Shown one piece after another: positions 31,812 to 40,583 of a stretch of 46,440 nt of DNA. Every line of letters starts with the position of its first letter. Position 1 is the first letter of the stretch. A model generated the notes under the pieces. That model did not search any database, had not been told where the DNA came from, and worked only from the letters and a program-made list of their open reading frames with translations. The position numbers were made by a program, and so were the translations under genes. The stretch comes from Bdellovibrionales bacterium (GTDB taxonomy: Bacteria > Bdellovibrionota > Bdellovibrionia > Bdellovibrionales > UBA1609): contig JALZUS010000020.1 of assembly GCA_023299885.1 (NCBI GenBank), positions 1 through 46,440 on the forward strand. Reading direction: 5' to 3'.

Positions 31812-33173
31812 TTAAGCCATCTCTAAAATAGATTTTTCAAGAATACTTTTTATCTCAGCTATATGTTTATCTTCAAGCACTACAGGCAATAAAAATCTTA
31901 ACCTGTAAGGTCCTTTTCCACAGCCAAAAGCAATGATCCCATTTTTAAAAAGTACTTTTAATAAAGCCAATTGTTTTTCGCGACTAGCATCTAGTGGCGT
32001 CACAGCCACCATCAAGCCAAGCCCCTCTGCATCCTGTAAAAGGCCTTTGCAAGTTGTGTTATTAAGATCATTAAGCATAGCTATGAATTTATGGTGGATC
32101 TCCATAATCTTACCTTCAGAGCCCATATAGTTTTCTGTTTTAAGTTTATTAAGAATAGCCTTGCCCACAGTTAGAGCAACGCTGGAACCAGAAAAAGTAC
32201 CAGCAATTAAACCTGGCTTTGGATTCATTTCGTCTGTGTATAAAGCAGCTCCGTTCTGCAAAGCTTTAGCTACAGTACAAATATCAATATAGCTAACAAG
32301 ATCTAAAGTTTGAGAGGCAAAAAACTGACCTGTACGGCAAAAAGTTTGAACTTCATCAGCCCATATTGGTATTCCATGTTTTTTGCAAAGTTCAAAAAGT
32401 GGTAAGAAAAACTCTCTAGGTGCTACATTATAGCCACCCTCACCCTGCATTGGCTCAAACATAAAAGCGCAGATATTATCTTTATTCTCTTCGATATGTT
32501 TAGCCATAATATCCGTAGATTTTTTAATAGACTCAGAGTCATTCTTATCAAAAAATGGAACTCTTAAAACTTCATGATATTCTGGCAACCCTTGCTTTAA
32601 ATTTGGGTTATCTGTGAGCTCAGCCATCATTGTTGAGCGGCCTGCAAATGCTGACTTCATTGCTAAAATTTTTCTAGCACCATTCATTTTTTGACGACAA
32701 ATTTTTAATGCATTCTCATTGGACATACTTCCACAGGTAGCCAACCAAACATGCTTAAAGCGACTGCCACTGGCTGAATCCAGTAAAGCCTCACAAACTT
32801 CTGTGTATTCGTTGTTGGGCTGTAAGTTACCCTGCATAACAACATCACTCATTGCACCTATAAGAGATTGTTCGATCACCATCGGATGGTTATGACCAAA
32901 AATATGTATGCCGATACCATTAATCAGATCCATTTTAATACTACCATCTTCAAGCTTCACGTAAGGACCATGCCCAACACCCGAACCAACATGTGGGTAA
33001 AAAAGAGGTCGCCCTCGAACAGCTCCAGCGCGGTCCATTAACTTTTGATAATCCGCCGAACCATCACCAGGCTTTACTCCAGTAATATTTTCCGTAAGGC
33101 TCTGGCTTAAACCAACAAGGCTTTTTATTTTATCTAAAACTTCATTGTTATTTTTTACATTATTAATGGACAT
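31812..33173 (-). CDS. Class III PLP aminotransferase of the AST operon
   Basis: The 453-residue product is a fold-type I class III aminotransferase. IWADEVQTFCRTG carries the cofactor-binding Asp, VAKALQNGAAL the PLP lysine, and GTFSGSSVALTVG follows. The family includes succinylornithine, acetylornithine, 4-aminobutyrate and lysine 6-aminotransferases. Its place at the head of the operon suggests succinylornithine transamination (AstC role), but its sequence is not a plain ArgD/AstC, so the symbol is withheld. The ATP-like EPMQGEGGYNVAP block is intact. A 142-base divergent gap upstream shows no clear promoter. Confidence 0.88.
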   Translation of the reverse strand: MSINNVKNNNEVLDKIKSLVGLSQSLTENITGVKPGDGSADYQKLMDRAGAVRGRPLFYPHVGSGVGHGPYVKLEDGSIKMDLINGIGIHIFGHNHPMVIEQSLIGAMSDVVMQGNLQPNNEYTEVCEALLDSASGSRFKHVWLATCGSMSNENALKICRQKMNGARKILAMKSAFAGRSTMMAELTDNPNLKQGLPEYHEVLRVPFFDKNDSESIKKSTDIMAKHIEENKDNICAFMFEPMQGEGGYNVAPREFFLPLFELCKKHGIPIWADEVQTFCRTGQFFASQTLDLVSYIDICTVAKALQNGAALYTDEMNPKPGLIAGTFSGSSVALTVGKAILNKLKTENYMGSEGKIMEIHHKFIAMLNDLNNTTCKGLLQDAEGLGLMVAVTPLDASREKQLALLKVLFKNGIIAFGCGKGPYRLRFLLPVVLEDKHIAEIKSILEKSILEMA

Positions 33174-33315
33174 AGCTCCCCCATAAGACTTAAATATATT
33201 ACATGCATTCTAATTGAAATTTTAAGTTTTTGTTAGGCCATAAAACCCTCTCTACAGCACATAGACATAGGTTGAGGTCTTACAAATTATACAAGCAAAG
33301 GTTATTATAATAATT

Positions 33316-34029
33316 GTGAAGAGAATCTATTTATTAATTTTATTATTATGCCTGTGCGGGCCCACTGCTTTCGGGGCTATATATAGCCCCGCAGACTCAA
33401 CAGCTTTTAATGAAGGGCTTCAGTTCTTAAAGACGGGGGATAACACAAAAGCTGTTATTGCATTCTCTAGTAAACAATATTCCCACAATGGGACGGCACT
33501 TATTAATTTAGGCATTGCCTACAACAGCCTTGAAGAAACAATTTTAGCAGTTGGTAGCTTTAGACGGGCACGCTCGTTTTCGGACCTCTTTTCAGAATCA
33601 TCCAAACAAGCCTCTTTGTGGCTAGATCAACTTGGCTACTCCTCTTATTTTTTCGCAGACTACAGATCTTTTCTTTTTGATGCCTCAAGAATAAGCTGGC
33701 GGATCTTTTATTGCTTATTTTTTGTTTTAATTTTGCTCATTTTTAATGCACTATATAGAGCAAAAAAAGTAATCCTCTTTTTAAGTGGCCTGCTCCTGCT
33801 ATTTTCACTTTCACTTAATAAAATATATTTTAATCAGCAAATTTTTGGAACCCTAATAGGCCAAAATATAGAGCTCTACTCGGGTCCATCAAGTCAAAGT
33901 AGCGTGATATCAGAAGCCCTACCCGGAGACTATATAAGAGTTCTTTCTCAAAAAGAAAATTGGTTTGCTATAGAGCTTTCAGAGGAGCGACAGGGCTGGC
34001 TTTCAAAAGATTTTATTATTTTTCATTAA
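33316..34029 (+). CDS. TPR and SH3 domain membrane protein (BatE-like)
   Basis: The start is GTG at 33316. The 237-residue product has a signal peptide or anchor (LLILLLCLCGPTAFG), a TPR-like helical part (TAFNEGLQFLKTGDNTKAV...), two membrane helices in the middle, and a C-terminal bacterial SH3 domain (IELYSGPSSQSSVISEALPGDYIRVL ... WLSKDFI). It resembles the BatE arrangement of TPR plus SH3 near the membrane. It lies before bamD and a TPR gene. Confidence 0.78.
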   Translation: MKRIYLLILLLCLCGPTAFGAIYSPADSTAFNEGLQFLKTGDNTKAVIAFSSKQYSHNGTALINLGIAYNSLEETILAVGSFRRARSFSDLFSESSKQASLWLDQLGYSSYFFADYRSFLFDASRISWRIFYCLFFVLILLIFNALYRAKKVILFLSGLLLLFSLSLNKIYFNQQIFGTLIGQNIELYSGPSSQSSVISEALPGDYIRVLSQKENWFAIELSEERQGWLSKDFIIFH

Positions 34030-34084
34030 TTAGCTAAGGTCCACTATCATTGTTTTTAAGGCCTTACTGGTTTAAACTTTATTC

Positions 34085-34837
34085 ATGAAAGCCTTTATTT
34101 TAAGCTCTATAATTTTATCTATTTCTGCACTATTTCTAGGCTGCCAAAACATGCCCAGCCAAAAAAAATTAAATACAGCTGAAGGCTCATTCGAGTACGG
34201 TAAACAGCTTGTAGATTCTTCAAGGTATGAAGAGGCATTAACTTACTACAACAATGTCAGAGAAAAGCATCCCTATAGCCCTCTTGCCGTTAACGCTGAA
34301 CTTGAAATTGCTAATGTTTATTTTGCACAAAAAGAGTTTATTGCCGCAGAAGGTAGTTACAGGAATTTTTATGACTTACACCCTGAACATAAGCAAGCTG
34401 ACTATGTCGTCTTCCAAGTTGCAAACAGCATTGACCAACAGGTCCCTAAAGTTGTCTCTAGAGATGTCGCTGGCGCCAACAGAGCCATATCGTATTACAA
34501 TCGTTTAATTAGATATTTCCCAGAATCAAAACACATCCCTGAGGCTGAAAAATTAAAATTAAAAAATAAAAATAAATTAGCAATCAAACAAAAATACATT
34601 GCTGACTATTATTTAAAAAATGGAAATTATCTTAGTGCCATTGGCAGATACGAAAAATTTTCTAAGCTAGCTACTTCTGATCAGCAGATTAAAGAAGCCC
34701 TGCTAGGGTCAGTAGCCGCTGCAACACAACTTAAAGATGCTGATATTGCTGGCCTTTATTTTAAAAAACTTAAAGATAAGTTTCCAGATTCTACTGAAGC
34801 AGAGCAAGCTGTAAGAATCACTGAGGGTTTGCTTTAA
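34085..34837 (+). CDS. bamD: Outer membrane assembly lipoprotein BamD
   Basis: BamD is the essential lipoprotein of the BAM complex that inserts outer-membrane beta-barrels. The 250-residue product has a lipobox LFLGC (C20) and TPR repeats, including YEEALTYYNNVREKHPYSPLAVNAEL and ANRAISYYNRLIRYFPESKHIPEAE, typical of BamD (and of the similar YbgF). Its last base is the first base of the next gene's ATG (TAATG). Confidence 0.88.
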   Translation: MKAFILSSIILSISALFLGCQNMPSQKKLNTAEGSFEYGKQLVDSSRYEEALTYYNNVREKHPYSPLAVNAELEIANVYFAQKEFIAAEGSYRNFYDLHPEHKQADYVVFQVANSIDQQVPKVVSRDVAGANRAISYYNRLIRYFPESKHIPEAEKLKLKNKNKLAIKQKYIADYYLKNGNYLSAIGRYEKFSKLATSDQQIKEALLGSVAAATQLKDADIAGLYFKKLKDKFPDSTEAEQAVRITEGLL

Positions 34838-35565
34838 TGAAGACCACAACCGACTTTACAGAGGTTTACGACTTAGCCCTTAGCTATTTTGAAGATGATA
34901 AATTTACATCTGCAGAACCACTGCTCAACCAACTTATAATTAAAGGCTGTAAAAAACCGCATGTCTTTTTCATGTTGGGCGCCATCTATCATGAAGGCGG
35001 TTCTTTCAGTAAGGCCATTAGATGCTATAAGCGTTGCCTACAAATAGATGCAAGCTTTACTGATGCTAGTGTCGGCTTAAGTGTTCTTTTGAATGACCTT
35101 GGCCGCTATGAAGAAGGCCAAGCCGTTTTTAACAATGCAAAGACTTTTTACAACACTCAGTCTAGAAAAAATCAAAGGCTAGCTAACGAAAAGCTTTCAC
35201 AAAAACATCAAGAGACTGGTGACCTATATTTTAAATACGAACGTTATAAAGAAGCCCTTGATGAGTTTCTTAAGTCAGAAAGACTTAGTAGCCATAGGCA
35301 CCCTGAGCTTATCTTAACTATATCTGACTGCTACATAAAACTTAAAAACTTACAAAGAGGCCTTAGCACTCTTAGAGGCTTTATAAAACACTCGCCAAAA
35401 GCTGTGTCTGTTCGCATGCAATTAGCTAAACTTCACTGGGTTAACGGCCAAAAACAAATGGCATTACAAGAGTGGAAGCATGTTTTGAGTATTCAACCGG
35501 ACCATCCTGTGGCAAAAAGATATGTAGACGATTTTAATTTTATCCAACTTGAGGGACAGATATGA
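34837..35565 (+). CDS. Tetratricopeptide repeat protein
   Basis: The 242-residue product is built of TPR repeats throughout (for example GSFSKAIRCYKRCLQIDASF, KYERYKEALDEFLKS, NGQKQMALQEWKHVLSIQPDH). It has no signal peptide or membrane helix. It overlaps bamD by one base and the hpt start by four (ATGA), so the three genes form one operon. It is probably a cytoplasmic protein-interaction scaffold; no partner is known. Confidence 0.8.
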   Translation: MKTTTDFTEVYDLALSYFEDDKFTSAEPLLNQLIIKGCKKPHVFFMLGAIYHEGGSFSKAIRCYKRCLQIDASFTDASVGLSVLLNDLGRYEEGQAVFNNAKTFYNTQSRKNQRLANEKLSQKHQETGDLYFKYERYKEALDEFLKSERLSSHRHPELILTISDCYIKLKNLQRGLSTLRGFIKHSPKAVSVRMQLAKLHWVNGQKQMALQEWKHVLSIQPDHPVAKRYVDDFNFIQLEGQI

Positions 35566-36074
35566 AGCAAATTAAAGGAATGATTCCTTTCATCACAAAA
35601 GACGAAATCCAAACTCTTACTAAAAAATTAGCCGACGATGTTCAGGCTGATTATATCGGTAAAGAACTTGTTATTGTTTGCCCACTTATGGGTTCTGCTT
35701 TTTTCTGTACTGATTTTGTAAGACAAATTAAAAATCCTTTAAGAATGGACTTTGTTTCTATCTCTTCACCAAAGGGTGAGTCTGTAAGAATCAACAAAGA
35801 CATCTCTTTAGACTTACGTGGGCAACATGTCATTATTGTAGAAGAAGTTATTGATGCCGGCAGATCATTAAGCTTTTTAAGAGATCGTATTTTAATGTCT
35901 CACCCTGCAAGCTTAAGCATTGTGACTTTATTAGATAAGCCTTCACGTCGTGAGCTGCCTATTACAGCCGACTATATCGGCCGCACAATTGATGACCGCT
36001 TTATGATTGGTTACGGCCTAGACTCAGACCAAATCGGCAGAAACTACCCGGATATATACAACTACGTTCAGTAG
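35562..36074 (+). CDS. hpt: Hypoxanthine phosphoribosyltransferase
   Basis: The 170-residue product is a type I phosphoribosyltransferase of the purine salvage HPRT group. The PRPP loop is IIVEEVIDAGRSLSFL (usual form VEDxxDTGxT), so the second acidic residue is Glu and Thr is replaced by Ala. The motif GKELVIVCPLMGSAFF and the end RFMIGYGLDSDQIGRNYPDI are typical HPRT features. The start overlaps the TPR gene by four bases. The C-terminus NYVQ-stop is coded by the first copy of a duplicated hairpin. Confidence 0.88.
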   Translation: MKQIKGMIPFITKDEIQTLTKKLADDVQADYIGKELVIVCPLMGSAFFCTDFVRQIKNPLRMDFVSISSPKGESVRINKDISLDLRGQHVIIVEEVIDAGRSLSFLRDRILMSHPASLSIVTLLDKPSRRELPITADYIGRTIDDRFMIGYGLDSDQIGRNYPDIYNYVQ

Positions 36075-36120
36075 TTGTATTCACCTTATAAGCCCAACTA
36101 CGTTCAGTAGTTGTATTCAC
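36059..36120 (+). repeat. Tandem 26-bp repeat, each copy a hairpin, at the 3' end of hpt
   Basis: Two identical copies of 26 bases (36059-36084 and 36095-36120) lie 36 bases apart. Each contains CAACTAC-GTTCA-GTAGTTG, a 7-bp stem with a 5-base loop. The first copy includes the final codons and stop of hpt; only the second is followed by a T-tract (36121-36126), so it is the functional terminator. A further imperfect hairpin (GACTCTAGC with GCTAGTC) follows at about 36136-36157. This looks like a recent local duplication. Confidence 0.85.
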
Positions 36121-36164
36121 TTTTTTACATGAGACGACTCTAGCCTTATAGCTAGTCTAGGGAG

Positions 36165-36377
36165 TTAATAACTAATCAAAACATTGGCTAAAAAGAATAC
36201 AGCCACAAATGAAGTTAATAAAAATATGTACGGGTTTAACATATAAAAATGGTAGCGAGTGGCTGCGTATTTTGCAAGCACGCCAAAGTGGTCAACTAGA
36301 CCCTCAAAAAAACCAAATAATAAACTAAACGATGGCGCCAACAAGGTCATAATCATGAGCTTCTGTAACTTGGACAT
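36165..36377 (-). CDS. Small membrane protein overlapping the 3' end of rimO
   Basis: The 70-residue product has two hydrophobic segments (about 8-24 and 49-68) separated by a short polar loop. The ATG at 36377 lies inside rimO, with AGGGTGA eight bases upstream, and the two genes overlap by 53 bases. The downstream half is unique sequence, so the ORF is not a pure shadow. The function is unknown. Confidence 0.55.
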   Translation of the reverse strand: MSKLQKLMIMTLLAPSFSLLFGFFEGLVDHFGVLAKYAATRYHFYMLNPYIFLLTSFVAVFFLANVLISY

Positions 36378-37689
36378 TTACAAAATCACCCTGCTGATAA
36401 TTTTCTAAACCATCAGAAATAATAACAACACCATCAATATCAGGTGCCTGGCCAAAGTATCTACCTTGAACAAGTAAATCTGTTTCTTCATGCTGGGCAT
36501 CTATTAAAACTTTATATGTGTTTCCGATATGCTCGTCTTGTTTGTCTGCACTAATTTCTTTTTGCAATGTCATTATCTGATGAAAACGCTCTTCTTTTAT
36601 GTCTTCATCAATTTGATTTTCCATACTGCCAGCTTTTGTGCCCTCTTCTTTTGAGTATTTGAAAGCACCAACCCTATCAAAGCGATTGGCTTCTACGAAA
36701 TCAAAAAGCTCATCAAACTGCTCTTGAGTTTCACCAGGAAATCCTACAATAAATTGTGTTCTGATAATTGCATCAGGCAACTGCTCTCTTACATTCTTAA
36801 TAGAGCTCTCTATTTCTTCGCGAGTCATTCTGCGGTTCATTTTTTTAAGCATTTCATTATTTATATGCTGTAGTGGCATATCAAAATAAGGAAGTAAATT
36901 TTTACGAGTCTTTATTAAATTTATTAATTCTTGGTTAATACCATCTGGGTAGAGGTATAATACTCTTATCCACTCCGCGCCTGATTCATCAGCTAGTCTT
37001 TTTAAAAGCTCATTAGGGCTATCTTTAGCCTCAGCATCTTGCTTTCTCAGGTCCCAACCGTAATCAGTAAAATCATGAGAAATTACAATAAGCTCTTTAA
37101 CCCCGCCAACAACAAGAAGCTTTGCTTCATTCACAATAGCTTCGACTGTCCTAGATTGTAGGTTGCCACGGATATTAGGAATCGCACAAAAAGAACATCT
37201 TTTTTTACAGCCTTCAGAAATTTTTAAATAAGCTCTGTGCTTATACTGTGAATTAACCCTCGGGGTATTAGCTTCCTGTAAGTACGTAGGCCTATCAAAG
37301 TATTCTTTTTTCTCATCGCCAGCAAAAGACTTATCTAAAATATCTGCAATATTTTGGAAGTCCCCAGAACCCACAAAGATATCCACTTCAGGTAGCTCTT
37401 CAACCAGGTCTTTTTTATATCTTTGAGTAAGGCAACCCGCTAAAACAACTTTTTTAATTTGAGTACTTGCCTTTAGCTCTGTCATTTTTAAAGCCGTAGA
37501 AATTGATTCAGCTTTAGAGTCCTCAATAAATCCACAGCTATTTATAATAACAGCTTCAGCTAAATCTAAATCTTGAACCACTTCATAGCCTCTTGTCTTA
37601 AGAGAGCCGTACATGATTTCTGTATCTACTAGGTTTTTTGGACAACCCAAGCTAATAAAATGAACTTTAGTGTTTTGAGACTGTTGCAT
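36325..37689 (-). CDS. rimO: Ribosomal protein S12 methylthiotransferase RimO
   Basis: RimO methylthiolates Asp88 of ribosomal protein S12. The 454-residue product starts at ATG 37689, with AAGG nine bases upstream; an upstream start would add 31 residues with no homology. The MTTase domain has cluster cysteines C16, C52 and C86; the radical SAM domain has CKKRCSFC (C161, C165, C168); and a TRAM domain ends the chain. FISLGCPKNLVDTE and IRGNLQSR are RimO-specific rather than MiaB-like. The start lies 23 bases inside the LolA-like gene. Confidence 0.95.
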   Translation of the reverse strand: MQQSQNTKVHFISLGCPKNLVDTEIMYGSLKTRGYEVVQDLDLAEAVIINSCGFIEDSKAESISTALKMTELKASTQIKKVVLAGCLTQRYKKDLVEELPEVDIFVGSGDFQNIADILDKSFAGDEKKEYFDRPTYLQEANTPRVNSQYKHRAYLKISEGCKKRCSFCAIPNIRGNLQSRTVEAIVNEAKLLVVGGVKELIVISHDFTDYGWDLRKQDAEAKDSPNELLKRLADESGAEWIRVLYLYPDGINQELINLIKTRKNLLPYFDMPLQHINNEMLKKMNRRMTREEIESSIKNVREQLPDAIIRTQFIVGFPGETQEQFDELFDFVEANRFDRVGAFKYSKEEGTKAGSMENQIDEDIKEERFHQIMTLQKEISADKQDEHIGNTYKVLIDAQHEETDLLVQGRYFGQAPDIDGVVIISDGLENYQQGDFVNVQVTEAHDYDLVGAIV

Positions 37690-38377
37690 TCTTAGGGACC
37701 TTATATTCAAACTTTGAAGCATTAATTTTTTGCTTAAAGAAAGTTTTTTTAAATGTGTATGTTGTTTGATTTTCCAAGTCATCTTTATATGAAAACGAAT
37801 GAATTGTTTTTTTAGTTTTATTAAATTTAATAATTAATTGCACCACTTCTTCAGGCCCGTGCCCTTTAATAGGGTCAAGCAATAGCACTTGGTGCTGCTC
37901 TTTAGAATGCGGAATACTAACTTCAGTAACCTTAATAACTTTAAAGGCCTTCCAAAAATCTTCTTGCCCAAAAAGAGCCGCCATCATTAACGAGCCTTTT
38001 TTTAAAATTTCTTTAGATTGTATTTTTAAAACTTGGATATTTTCTTTTACACCTACTTTTGTACGCGTCTCTACCCACATTGTTTTTTTATTATAAACTA
38101 GTTTTGATTTCTCTGGACGTGTAATATTAAGATAAAAATTACCTTCAGCTAAAAAAACTTCGCCCTTACTGACTTTAGGATCATCCCATGCCGTTAAGAG
38201 TTCTTTTTCGATAACCATTTTTACCGGCTTTTTATATTTTAATAATATTTCTTTAGCGGCACTAATACTTGGTGCGGCAGCAACTTCTTCAGATGAATTA
38301 CCGGCCCTACTAATAGAAACACGGTCTGCAGCGAACACAGCCAAGCCTATAATTAATAAAATTCTAAGTACTTTCAT
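37667..38377 (-). CDS. lolA: LolA-like periplasmic lipoprotein carrier
   Basis: The 236-residue product has a signal peptide or N-terminal anchor and a beta-rich domain with LTAWDDPKVSKGEVFLAEGNFYLNI (cut across strands), the WxETxxK strand and LLLDPIKGHGPEEVVQLIIKF. This is the outline of LolA, which carries lipoproteins from the LolCDE transporter to the outer membrane. The match is by pattern and is not diagnostic. It overlaps rimO by 23 bases. Confidence 0.72.
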   Translation of the reverse strand: MKVLRILLIIGLAVFAADRVSISRAGNSSEEVAAAPSISAAKEILLKYKKPVKMVIEKELLTAWDDPKVSKGEVFLAEGNFYLNITRPEKSKLVYNKKTMWVETRTKVGVKENIQVLKIQSKEILKKGSLMMAALFGQEDFWKAFKVIKVTEVSIPHSKEQHQVLLLDPIKGHGPEEVVQLIIKFNKTKKTIHSFSYKDDLENQTTYTFKKTFFKQKINASKFEYKVPKNATVSKH

Positions 38378-38399
38378 AGCTCATTTATAACAAAACGCC

Positions 38400-39050
38400 C
38401 TAATCCGAGCAATGCTCTTTGTAAGCAATACACCAGACCTCATTAAATACATAGCCCTCAAGAAGGCTCAGGCTGTTATGAGCCGTACTCCCCGTAGCAA
38501 CAATATCATCTAAGAAAATAGCCTTATTGGCATTTTTAGTTTTTATCGGCCTTTCACTTATTTCTATATTAATCATTTCTCTTTCAGCCTTTGTTTTTGT
38601 TTTTTGCTTTATACTTTTCTTAATAAAAGGGCGCCTAAAATCCTTCCCCACAGCACTCGTAATTGCTGCCGCCCACTCATGGGCATGGTCGCCATGCCTT
38701 CCTGGTGCACAGTAAAAATCTGCATTTTTTAGTTTGAAATTTTTAATACTTAAAAAAAGATGGGCTAAAAAATTCTGCTCAGGCATGCAGCCCCCACCCT
38801 TTAAGCTATAGGCCAAATGCTTTACCCATAAGTTATGTAATTCACTCCATAAAAAAAGTGGTCTTACTATCATACCCTTTACAATAATTACTTTTGGCGC
38901 ATAAGTTCTTTTTTCTATTTCAAGTGAGCAATACCTACAAAAGCCTGGCGTGAGCACAAACATTGATCCACAAAATACACATGATTTAAAATTTTCTAAT
39001 AATGGCATGTTTAATAATGCATGCAAAAATAAAAACACAAACAAATCCAA
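38400..39050 (-). CDS. comF: ComF-family phosphoribosyltransferase-like protein
   Basis: The 216-residue product has an N-terminal zinc ribbon (C24, C27, C38, C41) and a PRTase-fold domain with the PRPP motif AIFLDDIVATGST near the C-terminus. These are features of ComF/GntX, involved in DNA uptake in some bacteria. The start is uncertain: the frame is open from a TTG at 39050, and the first ATG is at 39008; neither has a clear ribosome-binding site. The stretch between the zinc ribbon and the PRPP motif is more divergent than usual. Confidence 0.78.
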   Translation of the reverse strand: MDLFVFLFLHALLNMPLLENFKSCVFCGSMFVLTPGFCRYCSLEIEKRTYAPKVIIVKGMIVRPLFLWSELHNLWVKHLAYSLKGGGCMPEQNFLAHLFLSIKNFKLKNADFYCAPGRHGDHAHEWAAAITSAVGKDFRRPFIKKSIKQKTKTKAEREMINIEISERPIKTKNANKAIFLDDIVATGSTAHNSLSLLEGYVFNEVWCIAYKEHCSD

Positions 39051-39089
39051 TAAGGCTTTAGCTAGGACACTAATTCTTTTACTAAATAT

Positions 39090-39560
39090 TTATTTGTTGT
39101 GATAAGGAAGGCCTTTTGAAATACAAATAGACCTGTAAATTTGCTCTAGCATCACCACGAAGGCCAAAGGATGGTTCATAGTAAGTTTTGATAGGCTTAA
39201 TTTTTCTTGAGCCCTCTCTTTAATACCTTCTGATACACCGAAAGCCCCACCAATAATGAATGATATGTTTTTATATTGCTCTAATTTTTTTATAAAGTTT
39301 TTAGAAAACTCTACTGAATCGCTAAATGATTTTCCCTTTTCATCAAGCAATATAATATAATCATTAGGGTTTAATTTTTTTAAAATTAAGGCTTCTTCTG
39401 CTTTAATTTTAATTGCTGAGTCTTTTCTATCCATCGATGGCGACTTAATAGCTATAACTTCTATTGGTACATATCTCTTAATTTTAGTAATAAAGAAATC
39501 TTCAGCTGAATTTTCCCACTCAAACTTAGAAGATATAACTTTATAGATCTTTAACTTCAC
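39090..39560 (-). CDS. rlmH: 23S rRNA pseudouridine(1915) N3-methyltransferase RlmH
   Basis: The 156-residue SPOUT methyltransferase has YIILDEKGKSFSDS, IIGGAFGVSEG and the C-terminal EQIYRSICISKGLPYH block, all typical of RlmH. The start is GTG at 39560, directly after the stop codon of the nadD-rsfS gene with no gap and no clear ribosome-binding site, so translation is probably coupled. The pairing with RsfS is common in bacteria and fits a ribosome-assembly operon. Confidence 0.94.
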   Translation of the reverse strand: MKLKIYKVISSKFEWENSAEDFFITKIKRYVPIEVIAIKSPSMDRKDSAIKIKAEEALILKKLNPNDYIILLDEKGKSFSDSVEFSKNFIKKLEQYKNISFIIGGAFGVSEGIKERAQEKLSLSKLTMNHPLAFVVMLEQIYRSICISKGLPYHNK

Positions 39561-40574
39561 TTATATTTTAGAGTCCACAAGCTTTAAGTCTTGTGCCTCT
39601 TGCCAAAGCTCTTCAATCTTAAACTCATGCCTAGTTATGTCATAAAACACATGAACTAAAAGTGCGCCGTAATCTAAAATTACCCAATTAGCCTCTGGCA
39701 AACCATCAATGCGTATCGGTGAAATCCCGTACTTAGACTTCACTTGGCTTTTTACAAAGTTAGCCATAGCACCAGCATGCTTTGTACTTGTTCCTGAGCC
39801 AATCACAGCGTATTCACTAGCTGCGTCCAAGCCTTCAAAGGACTTACCTAAAACTCCCATAGCTTTTCTATCAAATAAAAGCTGACCACAAAATTGTGAC
39901 AACTCAAGGTAGTTATCTACCAAGCTTTGCTTTTCTGTGTAGTAATTGTTCGCTTTAATAACATTAACCACTTGTGCTGGTAAATTTGCACTTACATCTT
40001 TATTGGCTCGTATCTGCTCTTTTATAAAAGTAGATGAAACATCAATGTCTTCTAGTTCTAAAAAGCTGATTTCTTTTCCTGTTTTTAGCTGAATAGTTTT
40101 GCCTGAAAATTCATGACAGTATTCAGCTAACTCTTCTGGTAAATCAGATACGTCTTTTGGCAGCTCATACCCAGGACGTGTTGTTACAATGATATTAGAT
40201 TTATCAATAATAGATTCGTAGTCTTTCCATAAATGGAAAACTTCAAACTGATCGGCCCCAATAATTAAATGGATTTCACTACCCGGCATTGCATTAAAAA
40301 TATGTTTTACTGTGTCTACAGAAAAACTCATGCCCCCACGTTGCACTTCACAATCGTCAATTTCTACATTTTCACCCATTTCTGGTAAAGCAGCTTTTAA
40401 CATTTCTATACGCTGGTAAGCGCGTAAAGGTGTTTCTGATTTTGGATGCGGGCTTTGATAGTTGGGTATTAATTTTATTATATCAAGGTCAAAGTTTTCT
40501 TTAACAGTTTTGACGCTATTAATATGTCCTTTATGTACGGGGTTAAATGATCCCCCAAATAAACCTATTTTCAT
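39561..40574 (-). CDS. nadD: NadD-RsfS fusion: nicotinate-nucleotide adenylyltransferase plus ribosomal silencing factor
   Basis: Residues 1 to about 215 are NadD, which makes nicotinate adenine dinucleotide: GGSFNPVHKGH (7-17), IIGADQFEVFHLW and the closing SSTFIKEQI motif. From about residue 218 to the end is a complete RsfS domain, which blocks 50S-30S joining in starved cells: AASEYAVIGSGTSTKHAGAMANFV and ANWVILDYGALLVHVFYDITRHEFKIEELW. The two are usually adjacent genes; here they form one 337-residue chain without a stop between them. obgE lies 9 bp upstream and rlmH follows directly. Confidence 0.94.
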   Translation of the reverse strand: MKIGLFGGSFNPVHKGHINSVKTVKENFDLDIIKLIPNYQSPHPKSETPLRAYQRIEMLKAALPEMGENVEIDDCEVQRGGMSFSVDTVKHIFNAMPGSEIHLIIGADQFEVFHLWKDYESIIDKSNIIVTTRPGYELPKDVSDLPEELAEYCHEFSGKTIQLKTGKEISFLELEDIDVSSTFIKEQIRANKDVSANLPAQVVNVIKANNYYTEKQSLVDNYLELSQFCGQLLFDRKAMGVLGKSFEGLDAASEYAVIGSGTSTKHAGAMANFVKSQVKSKYGISPIRIDGLPEANWVILDYGALLVHVFYDITRHEFKIEELWQEAQDLKLVDSKI

Positions 40575-40583
40575 ATTATTTCC

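Noticed and set aside
36059-36120. Possible CRISPR repeats
   Set aside because: Only two copies exist, the spacing is 10 bases, no cas genes are near, and each unit is a terminator-like hairpin.
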